54,175 nt of DNA from contig JAILBQ010000099.1 of assembly GCA_024680815.1 (NCBI GenBank), positions 1 to 54,175 on the forward strand, written 5' to 3'. The notes under the pieces were generated by a model that saw only the letters and a list, made by a program, of their open reading frames with translations, was not told where the DNA came from and did no database searches. Below are positions 26,071 to 34,700 of this stretch, piece by piece (position 1 is the stretch's first letter; the number at the start of each line of letters is the position of its first letter). This stretch comes from Lachnospiraceae bacterium. Lineage in GTDB: Bacteria > Bacillota > Clostridia > Lachnospirales > Lachnospiraceae. The translations under genes and the position numbers were made by a program.

Positions 26071-27045
26071 TCAGCCGCCGATATCCGCCATGCTTCTTCG
26101 TTCCTCAGCCCCCGTCGCGACCCCGAAGGAATGCCCCTCCGGCTTCATCAGTGCAGCCTTCCGTATGGCGTCTTTGAGCGCCGAAAGCAGCTTTTCCTTA
26201 TCCGTTTCGGTAAAAAGGGGCATGAGATCCACTTCGGTATTGTAACACAGACAGGGCTTTAATGCACCCGAAGAAGTCAGGCGCAGACGGTTGCAGGAAT
26301 CGCAGAATTTTTCGCTCAGGGCGCTTATGAAGCCGACAGAACCCGAAAAGCCGGGGATTTTATAATAAACAGCCGGACCGTTTCCATGGCTTTCTGTATC
26401 CTCCGAAAGAGCCGGATAACTCTTCTTAAGGGCAGAGTAGAGCTTAATAAAATCCACGCCCTCAAAATCCCGGCCGCAGCCTATCGGCATGAGCTCAATA
26501 AAGCGCACATCCACAGGCATTTCCTTCGCAAGAGCGGCAAGCTCCGGCCATTCGGTATCGTTCACGCCCTTCTGCAGCACCGTATTGACCTTAACCTTAA
26601 GGGAGGAAGCCGCGGCTTCCTTCAGAGCTCCCAGCACCCCGGAAAGTCTGTCCTCTCCGGTGATGCGCCGATAGGTTTCCCTGTTAAGGGAATCCAGGCT
26701 TACAGTCACGGCGTCCAGTCCGTTTTTTATAAGCTCCGGAAGAGCACCCTTAAGAAGCACGCCGTTCGTTGTCATCGTGACGCTTCTTACTCCCGGGAGC
26801 TCCTTCATTTGTCCGGTAAGCTCCGCAATACCGGGGCGCAGAAGCGGCTCGCCTCCTGTTATTTTAAAGGAATCGATGCCGCAGGAGGCTGCCGCTCTCA
26901 CGATCATTAAGAGCTCCTCATCCTTAAGGGCACGTTTCTCCGGCCCCTCCGGCAGTTCCCTTCTGCAATACCTGCAGCGGAGATTGCAGCGGTTCGTAAC
27001 GGAAAGGCGCATATAATTAATCCTTCTTCCGAAACGGTCCTCCAT
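26071..27045 (-). CDS. moaA: GTP 3',8-cyclase, molybdenum cofactor biosynthesis
   Basis: Radical-SAM enzyme of the first step of molybdopterin synthesis. Visible are the SAM cluster CNLRCRYC near residue 18, TGGEPLLRPG, and the C-terminal second cluster CDSCNRLRLT...LCY. The last two residues are the GG tail needed for activity. At 324 residues it has normal length. 3 bp after the XdhC-like gene. moaC, moaE and moaD are not in the window. Confidence 0.93.
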   Translation of the reverse strand: MEDRFGRRINYMRLSVTNRCNLRCRYCRRELPEGPEKRALKDEELLMIVRAAASCGIDSFKITGGEPLLRPGIAELTGQMKELPGVRSVTMTTNGVLLKGALPELIKNGLDAVTVSLDSLNRETYRRITGEDRLSGVLGALKEAAASSLKVKVNTVLQKGVNDTEWPELAALAKEMPVDVRFIELMPIGCGRDFEGVDFIKLYSALKKSYPALSEDTESHGNGPAVYYKIPGFSGSVGFISALSEKFCDSCNRLRLTSSGALKPCLCYNTEVDLMPLFTETDKEKLLSALKDAIRKAALMKPEGHSFGVATGAEERRSMADIGG

Positions 27046-27048
27046 CGC

Positions 27049-28089
27049 CTAAAAAAGGGGCTCCAGAAAGACCTCCAGCACACCGCCGCAGACCATTCCC
27101 TGATTTGCCGCGTCTTCGCCGGAAAGATCAATATCAAGAAGAACAGGCTTTCCGTCTTTGTTTTTCAAAAGCTCCCTGGCCTTCTCCAGAACAATGGCTT
27201 CCGCCCTTCCCCCGCCTATGCTGCCCACCATTTTCCTTTTGGGGAGAATCAGCATCTTTGTTCCGATCCTTCTGGGAGCCGACCCCTTTTTGGAAACTAT
27301 GGTCGCAAGAACACAGCTTTTATCATCGCTTCCATCCGACTGCAGCGCTGAAAGGGTTTTCAGAAACTCCCCGGGATAGCCGTAGGTTTTTCCTGTCCTG
27401 TTTTTAACCTCAATAATCTCCGAAAGGATCGAAACGGCGATTTCATCCGGGGTTTCAGCTCCGATGGGAAGCCCGATGGGAGCATGGAGAGACAAAATAA
27501 ATCTCTCCGGAAGTCCCTCTTCCAAAAGCTTTTCCTTCACAACAGCCACCCGGCGCGCGGAGCCCATCATCCCGACGTAGGCGAAGCTCTTTTCCGAAAT
27601 TGCCCTGAGGCAGTCAATGTCCCACTCATGGGAACGGGTAACAATTATATAGTAAGTGTATGCGTCAGACTTAAGGTTCTTAAGGGCTGTGGAAAAGTCC
27701 TCGCAGATCACCGTGTCCGCCTCTGTTTCCCTGGCGTTATACGCAAACTCCTCCCTGTCGTCGATACAGGTGACCTTAAGTCCCAGCATCTTTGACAGGC
27801 GGATTATCGGAATGGATACATGGCCCGCGCCGCAGATGACAACCTTCGGTTCCCCTCCGAGGCGCTCCGCAAATACCCGCTTTCCTCCCATTATGATAAT
27901 GCCGTTTTCCGTGGAGCCCAGGGCCTCACCCCGGAAAGATGAAAAAAAACTCTCCTCCCCGGAGCAGAGTAAGAGCTCACCTTCGGAAAATATCGCTTTT
28001 TCGCCGGCCTCTTCCCCCTCCAGAAGAGTGAAAACCAGGTTTTCTCCCCCCTCGGGGAGAGACTGAAGTCTGTCTAAAAACAGGTTCAT
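27049..28089 (-). CDS. XdhC-family molybdenum hydroxylase maturation factor, domain order swapped
   Basis: A 346-residue accessory factor thought to bind and sulfurate molybdenum cofactor for hydroxylases. Residues ~80-240 are the Rossmann-type XdhC_C domain (VVICGAGHVSIP, YVGMMGSARR, PIGLPIGAETPDEIA). Residues ~255-346 are the XdhC_CoxI domain (KKGSAPRRIGTKM, GSIGGGRAEA, GMVCGGVLEVFLEP). In E. coli-type XdhC the CoxI domain comes first. GGAGGAAG precedes the ATG. It works with the neighbouring SDMH genes. Confidence 0.85.
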   Translation of the reverse strand: MNLFLDRLQSLPEGGENLVFTLLEGEEAGEKAIFSEGELLLCSGEESFFSSFRGEALGSTENGIIIMGGKRVFAERLGGEPKVVICGAGHVSIPIIRLSKMLGLKVTCIDDREEFAYNARETEADTVICEDFSTALKNLKSDAYTYYIIVTRSHEWDIDCLRAISEKSFAYVGMMGSARRVAVVKEKLLEEGLPERFILSLHAPIGLPIGAETPDEIAVSILSEIIEVKNRTGKTYGYPGEFLKTLSALQSDGSDDKSCVLATIVSKKGSAPRRIGTKMLILPKRKMVGSIGGGRAEAIVLEKARELLKNKDGKPVLLDIDLSGEDAANQGMVCGGVLEVFLEPLF

Positions 28090-28104
28090 CTGCTTCCTCC
28101 AAAA

Positions 28105-29127
28105 TTATTTACCGAAGCTGCAGTTCGGGAAGACGCATTCCGGGCAGTTCAGGCAAAGCCCGCCCTCTCCCATAATATCAAAATCCTTTTTTTCAAGGAT
28201 TTCCCCGGCCATGATCCGGGGCAGAACAAGATCAAAGACCGTGCGCTTCGCGTACATTACACAGCCCGGAAGCCCCATTACCGGAATGCTGCTCTCCTCG
28301 TAATAAGCCAGCATGAACATCGCACCGGGAAGCACCGGAGCACCGTAGGTCACCACCCTGTCCGCAACGCTGCGGATGGCGAGGGGAGTTTTATCGTCCG
28401 GATCCACGCTCATGCCTCCGGTGCAAAGTATCATATCCGCCCCGGCATCCAGAAGCCTTCTGATACAGGAAATTTCCGTCTCCGCATCGTCCGGGCTTAC
28501 TTCCCTTGCGACGATTTCAGTGTCGTACTCCTTAAGCTTTTTTTCCACCGCGGGAGTGAAGGAATCCTCGATGCGGTGGTGAAAAACCTCGTTTCCGGTG
28601 CTTAAAATTCCGACCTTTTTATGGATAAAAGGCAAAAGGGAAAGGATCGGAGAGCCCGCCGAAACCTCTCTTGCCTTCTCCATCTTTTCCTTTTCAATGA
28701 CCAGGGGGATAACCCTCATCCCTGCCAGTTTGTCCCCGGCTTTCACGGGAAAATTTCCATGCCTGCAGGAAATCATCATCTCCCCAAGGGAATTGATCCG
28801 GTTAAGCCGCTCCACATCCACCTTGAAGAGCCCGTCGATATCCGCTATGGCCTCGATCTTTCCTTCCTTAACCTCCGAAGGACTGATATAAGCGTTTTTA
28901 CAGAGGTCAAAAAGCACGGCCGCCCCTTCATTTTCATGGAGCATATTTTCATCCTTTTCCCAGATATAAACGCTGTCCTTGCCGTTTTTTAAGAGAACCG
29001 GAATATCTTCCTCTGTTATTATATGACCTTTTCTGAAAACCGGCCCTTTGCTGACCCCGGGAATAATCTGCGTAATGTCGTGGCAGAGCACCTGCCCCAG
29101 GGCCTCTTCGGTGCGCATGAGCTTCAT
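28105..29127 (-). CDS. Molybdopterin-binding protein (MoeA-like, SDMH-associated)
   Basis: A 340-residue protein. It opens with the MoeA-like LGQVLCHDIT and holds a molybdopterin-binding core (GILSTGNEVFHH, LCTGGMSVDPDDKTP, GLPGCVMY). It ends in a Cys cluster CLNCPECVFPNCSFG that could bind a metal or iron-sulfur cluster. Such proteins go with selenium-dependent molybdenum hydroxylase gene sets. Good ribosome binding site AGAGGAAA. Exact step, molybdate insertion or cofactor sulfuration/selenation, is not known. Confidence 0.85.
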   Translation of the reverse strand: MKLMRTEEALGQVLCHDITQIIPGVSKGPVFRKGHIITEEDIPVLLKNGKDSVYIWEKDENMLHENEGAAVLFDLCKNAYISPSEVKEGKIEAIADIDGLFKVDVERLNRINSLGEMMISCRHGNFPVKAGDKLAGMRVIPLVIEKEKMEKAREVSAGSPILSLLPFIHKKVGILSTGNEVFHHRIEDSFTPAVEKKLKEYDTEIVAREVSPDDAETEISCIRRLLDAGADMILCTGGMSVDPDDKTPLAIRSVADRVVTYGAPVLPGAMFMLAYYEESSIPVMGLPGCVMYAKRTVFDLVLPRIMAGEILEKKDFDIMGEGGLCLNCPECVFPNCSFGK

Positions 29128-29140
29128 ATTTTTCCTCTTT

Positions 29141-30529
29141 CTATGCGAGGGACGAAGCGCCCCTCTTAAGATATCTCCCGTCTCCCTTTGCCCCGGTAAA
29201 CTCTCTTCCTCTTACGATAACCTTCCCGCGCTGCATGACAAGGTCGATGTCGCCCTTGAGCTTCATCCCCTCGTAGCAGGTGTAGTCCGCCGCTCCGTGC
29301 ATTTCCGAAGCAGTAAGTATCCTCTCCTTTTCGGGATCGAGAAGCACGATATCTGCGTCCGACCCGGCGGCTATAACTCCCTTTTTCGGGTAAAGGCCGA
29401 AAATGCGGGCAGGATTTGCCGAAAGATATTTAACGAGCTGCTGGAGTGTGATTTTCCCATTTCCGACTCCCTCGCTGTATATAACCGGAAGCCGCTCCTC
29501 GACTCCGGGAGCGCCGTTGGGGCATTTCGTGAAGTCCTCAGAGCCCCTCTGCTTCTGCTCCTTAAAGGTAAAGGGACAGTGGTCCGTCGCAATCACATCC
29601 AGCATATCCTCCGAAAGAGCCTTCCAGAGCGCCTCCGCGTCTTCCTTTTTTCGAAGAGGCGGCGACATTATTGCCTTTAACCCCTCCTTCGGATCCTCGT
29701 AGAGGCTGTCCTCCAGGGTTAAATACTGGGTGCAGGTCTCGACTCCGAAATGAGCCTGTCCCCTCTCCCTGGCCGCTAAAACCTCGTTTAACCCCTTCCT
29801 GCTTGAAAGATGGACAATATAGAGCGGAGCCTCTCCTGCGGCCTCCGCAAGATAAAGCATACGGTTTACGGCCTCGGCCTCCGCTTCCGCCGGACGGCTC
29901 TTCGGATGGTATTTTGCCTCCGTCTTTCCCTCTTTCACAAAACGGTTCCGGAGATTAAAAATGATTCCGTCGTTTTCGCAGTGGACCGGGATCAGGAGTC
30001 CCTCCTCCTTCGCCTTCTTAAGCACCGCAAAGACGTCCCTGTCGGAGAGCATCTGGTCATAGGTGAGGTAGAGCTTGAAGCTGGTGATCCCCTCTTTATC
30101 CGCAATCTCCTTCATCTGGGAGAGAATCTCCTCATCCGCCCTCTCCTGCAGAACGCCGTGGAAGCCGTAGTCGATTACCGCCTTTTTGTCGGCTATCCTG
30201 TGGTATTCTTCCACCTGGTGCCATAGATCGCAGAGCGCGGGCCCGAAGGCCATATGATCCACTATGGTTGTGGTGCCTCCCGCGGCCGCCGCCACCGTAC
30301 CGGTATAAAAATCATCGCAGGCTCTTGTGAAGCCCACGTCAAGATCCATATGGGTGTGCACGTCCACCGCCCCCGGCAGCACCAGCTTTCCCGAGGCGTC
30401 AATAACCTCTGCCCCTTCCGCGTTTATCCCGGCTCCCACCTCTTTTATGGTCTCTCCCTCAATCAGCACGTCTGACTGAATGCAGTCCTTTTCCGTAACC
30501 ACGGTTCCGTTTTTAATAATTGTTTTCAT
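29141..30529 (-). CDS. hydA: Dihydropyrimidinase / D-hydantoinase
   Basis: A ~462-residue cyclic amidohydrolase. Metal ligands are in DVHTHMD, the likely carbamylated lysine in SFKLYLTYDQM near residue 150, then VHCEND, HLSSRKGL and ATDHCPF. It opens ring amides of dihydropyrimidines or hydantoins. Its place at the head of an SDMH maturation operon recalls E. coli ygeZ (hyuA) with yqeB/yqeC and the anaerobic purine breakdown clusters. ATG at 30529 is chosen; the TTG four codons earlier has no usable spacing to a ribosome binding site. Substrate is not defined by sequence. Confidence 0.88.
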   Translation of the reverse strand: MKTIIKNGTVVTEKDCIQSDVLIEGETIKEVGAGINAEGAEVIDASGKLVLPGAVDVHTHMDLDVGFTRACDDFYTGTVAAAAGGTTTIVDHMAFGPALCDLWHQVEEYHRIADKKAVIDYGFHGVLQERADEEILSQMKEIADKEGITSFKLYLTYDQMLSDRDVFAVLKKAKEEGLLIPVHCENDGIIFNLRNRFVKEGKTEAKYHPKSRPAEAEAEAVNRMLYLAEAAGEAPLYIVHLSSRKGLNEVLAARERGQAHFGVETCTQYLTLEDSLYEDPKEGLKAIMSPPLRKKEDAEALWKALSEDMLDVIATDHCPFTFKEQKQRGSEDFTKCPNGAPGVEERLPVIYSEGVGNGKITLQQLVKYLSANPARIFGLYPKKGVIAAGSDADIVLLDPEKERILTASEMHGAADYTCYEGMKLKGDIDLVMQRGKVIVRGREFTGAKGDGRYLKRGASSLA

Positions 30530-30574
30530 AGTCTTTACCAATCCTGTTATTCAAGGGTCCATAGCTTATTCAGC

Positions 30575-31516
30575 TCATCTCGCATTTTCCAGATGTTTCA
30601 GGCACCATGGATAGATGAATGAAACGAAAAACATTTGTAAAAAGCAGGACAGGACGATTCCTGCTGCCCCCGGAATGCTTTGTTTGATGAGGGACACAAG
30701 GATCAGGCTTACTGCATAATGCGCAAGAAGCCCGGGTACAAGTCTGGTAACCCTCGTAATCATGGAAACATCTGTTGAAAAGCGGATAAATCTCCTTTCC
30801 AGAACCCAGCCGATAAGAAATCCCATGCACCATCCGACGCCTTTATAAGTGTCAGCGGCCATTTTAGCCCCATCCACAAGGAGCTTCCCTGCAGCATCAT
30901 AATCTGCGGGATACGGTTTTACAGCGGCGAATATCGCCACAAGAACAGCGATCACAATTCCGGTGCACATAACCGCTATGTCCTTTTCGGGATGGGCCTC
31001 CAGCCATTTCAGCAGTTTAACAATCCCCCACATCACAAGCAGTCCTGTCAGTACCCCTACGAGAACATCCTGCGGTGTATGCACTCCCAGAAAGTTCCGG
31101 CTAAAGGCAATCAATGCAACAATGATGCCGAGTGTTACCCGAAGCATCCTGTTTACTTCCTTCCGGATCATGCCGCCGCCGTACAGCGCGGCTGCGTTCG
31201 TGCTGTGTCCGCTGGGAAAAGAATACCCTGTCGCCTCTGCCAGAGCTTCTTCATTTGGCACAACACGCACATCCCTGATCCAGGGACGGTAAACACAGGC
31301 TGCTACCTTCAGCAGACCATTGACCACACGGCTGCCGCTCCATCCCATAAGGAAATATGTGCCGTACTCCTTGCTGACGCACCAGTAAATAATTGCCATG
31401 ATCGCCAGTACAACATTCATTTCCCCCAGATAACTCATTTTCAAAAAGAATTTTTCGAAAACAGAGCCCGGTCCGTTTCTGAATTCCTGCAAAACCAAAA
31501 GATAACTGATATCCAT
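30575..31516 (-). CDS. PAP2-family membrane phosphatase
   Basis: A 313-residue integral membrane protein with about eight hydrophobic segments. The PAP2 catalytic motifs are present: YRPWIRD near residue 86, FPSGHST near 113 and SRNFLGVHTPQD near 157 (His and Arg of the active site). It removes phosphate from a lipid or polyprenyl substrate at the membrane. Own promoter (31569-31598). No operon partner: the next gene starts 46 bp further after its stop. Confidence 0.9.
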   Translation of the reverse strand: MDISYLLVLQEFRNGPGSVFEKFFLKMSYLGEMNVVLAIMAIIYWCVSKEYGTYFLMGWSGSRVVNGLLKVAACVYRPWIRDVRVVPNEEALAEATGYSFPSGHSTNAAALYGGGMIRKEVNRMLRVTLGIIVALIAFSRNFLGVHTPQDVLVGVLTGLLVMWGIVKLLKWLEAHPEKDIAVMCTGIVIAVLVAIFAAVKPYPADYDAAGKLLVDGAKMAADTYKGVGWCMGFLIGWVLERRFIRFSTDVSMITRVTRLVPGLLAHYAVSLILVSLIKQSIPGAAGIVLSCFLQMFFVSFIYPWCLKHLENAR

Positions 31517-31776
31517 AATCCCTACCCCGGATATAAAAAATTATTTATCCGAACTATTCACACCTTTTATTATCGTTTATTCCCCTGTTAACTGTCAATG
31601 TCATGACAACGCATCTATCCTTGTATTCATCATATTTTTCCACTCTTCCTTCATGTTTTCCGGAATGTAAGCGGCACCTGCAATTTTCACATATGTTTTT
31701 TATACCCTGACGGGTATGTTACTTTCTTATCCCAGGCAGCTGATCGGGTATTATGCGACGCATACTGCTGGTCTTG
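31517..31776. other. 260-bp intergenic region upstream of PAP2 gene
   Basis: Holds the PAP2 promoter and a short hairpin (ATACCC at 31702-31707 with GGGTAT at 31712-31717) without a T-run on the minus strand. Between about 31600 and 31690 the minus strand can be read as a 29-codon frame containing AAYIPENMKEEWKNMMNTR, which looks coding-like but has no good start or ribosome binding site; it may be a gene remnant. Confidence 0.35.
31569..31598 (-). promoter_or_regulatory. Putative promoter of PAP2 gene
   Basis: On the minus strand a perfect TTGACA (31593-31598) and GATAAT (31569-31574) are 18 bases apart, about 50 bases before the ATG of the PAP2 gene. Confidence 0.6.
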
Positions 31777-34700
31777 TTATTTCCACCCTCCGTCGATGAG
31801 TACGCCCTGGTAGGAGGCCTTTTTCCCGGTTATCTTAAAGGTCAGTGTCTTCGTTCCCGCGAGGGTACCTGTTCCGTGGAGATTCACCTTCGCGGTGCCC
31901 TTCTTTGTATTATTTGAATAGTTCACCACCTCAAAATCCGTGCCGTAAAGGAGGGAGGCATTGCCGCTCTTAAGGATACCGCTTAGGTCATTGGCGCTCA
32001 AAGTGACCGGATTTCCGGTGTAGGGCTGGTCGGCGATATTTTTTACCTTCTTCGTCTTTGCCAGGTTCGAGGATGCCGTCCCGAGATACCGGAAGGTCAC
32101 GGTCACCGTATCCTTATAGGCCCCGGCTCCGGTAACCCTTACGGTAACGCTTCCCGCGCTCTCGTCCCCGTTGATCTCGGTTTTCGAATCCACGGTAAAG
32201 TCCTTGCCGGCCTTAAGCTTTTTCCCATCAATATCGACAGCCGTAACGGAAGGCTTTTTAAGCTTGCTCTTTGAGGTAAACTGGTCAGCTGCCGTCACGT
32301 TTATATTACCGATACTCTGGGGCTCGACAGCGAAGTTAAGCTTTACCGAACCCTTGTAGTTCCCCTTGCCCTTAACGGTTACATATGCGCTCTCGGATCC
32401 GTTGGTGACCGCCTTGTTCTTCGAGTAAGAAAGCGTGTAATCCTTTCCGGGGCGGAGCTTCGTATCCCCGTCCTTCACACTCACCTCAGGCTTCGCCCCG
32501 CCCTTTGCGACAGGCACTTTCTTTGAATAGCTGTAGGTAAAGTCAGAGCCCGAACCGGCCTCCTTAAGCTCCCTCTTGCCGCTTATCTTAAAGGTAGCGG
32601 TCTTCGTCCCCGCGTAGCCGCCGGAATTGGCGCTCAAGGCTTCGAAAGTGATTCTGGCCGTGCCCGGAAGCACGTTGTCGCAGCAGATCATCCTGTAGGC
32701 ATTATCCGGTACCGTATTTCCGGCCAGCTTAAGGGTTGCTTTGGGAACAATACCCTCTCCGGTATAGGCATAGCTCTTTTTATCGAAGCTCACCTTTGCC
32801 TTTGAAAGAAGCTTGTTTTTATCTTTTACTACGGTTATCCTCGCGGTAGTCTCTCCGGTGAAATTGCTGTTTTTTGCCTTTATTGTGGCGGTATATTCCC
32901 CTGCCTCCTTTACGGTTCTGTCATAGGTTACGGTGAAATCCTTAGCTGAAGCCGCCTTTCCCGTTGAAGCCCAGGTAAGGACCGGTACCGGCTTCTGGGT
33001 CTTCTTCGTATAAGCCACTCCCACGTCATGAGCCAGGATGTCCTTTCCAAGGATAGCAGGGGTGATATCAAAGCCTGCCGTCTGCTCCTTATTGTCCTTA
33101 TAGTTGCCCTTAAACTTTACTGTGGCTGTGGCCTTACCTGCTTCCTTATTATTCTTAAAGCTTAAGCTGTAGTCCGTACCCTCGGCAAGACAGATAAGAC
33201 CGTCATAGACATGAAGCTCCGGCTTTATCTTTGAGCCCGTATATGTGTAAGAGACATCCAGTCCGCCTATCCAGAGCTTTGACTCCACGGTCTCCTTGCC
33301 GCTTTCCGGATCTGTTATGATCTTTGAGATCTCTTCTCCGCCTATGGTGACGGTCTCTTCAACGATATTCCCTTTTTCATCCGTCTTTTCATCGAGCACC
33401 GGAACGGCGTTGCCGCTTAAGTCCGCCACATCCTTTCTCAATTCCTCCAGATCCCGGTCCTTCTTATCCGGAAGGCAGGGGATGTCCGTTCTGTCCACGG
33501 TGGCTTCATGGCACCAGCAGCACTCATAGGTGGTAACCCCCATCTGTAATACGGTCGCGGGAATTTTTTCTGTTCCGTTTTTATAATCAAAGTAATGATT
33601 GTCAGGATCCTTTGGAGTCTCCGTTCCTTTCCTGATCATACTGCCGCATTCCAGGCACCAGGTATCCCCGGAGTAACCGTTTGCAGAACAGGTTCCCCGC
33701 CTTACGTCCCGAAGCTCCGTACGGGAATGGCTGCAGTCATTGACTGTCAAAGCCGCATGAATTATATAGTCTTTGTAATTCTTTGCATTCTTAACGCTTA
33801 TTACAACATCTGCCTTTTTGTTCACAAGGCTTCTGTCATCCTTAAAGCTCCAGGTAAGCATTGTTCCATTGAGGGCCGCATTACCGCTTAAGGCCCCATT
33901 GGGATCGGACACTGTTTTGATCGCGGTGTCCCCTCCCTCAGCAACATAGTCTTTGAGCTCCAGTATGCCGTCGGTGCCGTATCTGGCCCTGCCTTCGGCC
34001 TGCATATTTTCATGGTCAGCCTTATATATGGTAACCCTGGTGCTTACCGGACCCTCCGGCTTTTTTATTACATAATTTGCGCTGTCTGCTCCTGAAAGCT
34101 TCATTTCTCCGGAAAGAGTGACCGAGTCATACTCTCCTGTGTCAGACCCGCTTAAGGTGCCCTTAAGACCCGTGGCATCCACATAAACTTTTTCATCATT
34201 CATGATCCCGTCAAGGCTCACGGAGTTTATCGCAACAACAGACGATCTGTCATAGGGTCTTGAAACGGCGTCCGCGCTTACGACCGTAAGAGGCGCCTCT
34301 TTGACCTTAAAACTCTTTGTCACGGATCCGCTGTATATCTTCCTGCCTTTAAGCAAAGCGGTATAGCTTCCCACAGCATGAGGAATTTCGTTGAATGAAG
34401 CCGTATAGTATGCAGGATCAACAACATCGCCATTCATGTCCCTTACCTTAAGCTCAGTCTGGTCGCTGCCGTTATAGGTAAGATCCTCTACCGTAAGATC
34501 GGAAGGGATGTTCTCCCTCGGCCTTTCAACAAAGACCACGGTTTTATTCTGCGGATCAAAGCTTTTAATGTAATCCTCTTCAGTACTCGAAAAATGCTCT
34601 GCGTCCTTATCCGTAACCTCATAGATGCCGTTGCCGCTTGCGATCACCGCCCCGTCTTTGGTAAAGTTTGAGGAAACGCCGATCATTCCGGTAAGCTGGC

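Noticed and set aside
30530-30574. Molybdenum cofactor riboswitch before the SDMH operon
   Set aside because: Only about 45 bp separate the PAP2 stop and the hydantoinase start; no room for the structure.
31702-31717. Terminator for the beta-helix gene
   Set aside because: A 6-bp hairpin exists but is followed by A rather than T residues on the minus strand.
31690-31776. Stop-codon readthrough of the beta-helix protein
   Set aside because: 29 in-frame sense codons follow the TAA, but without a readthrough context or homology; chance length is plausible.
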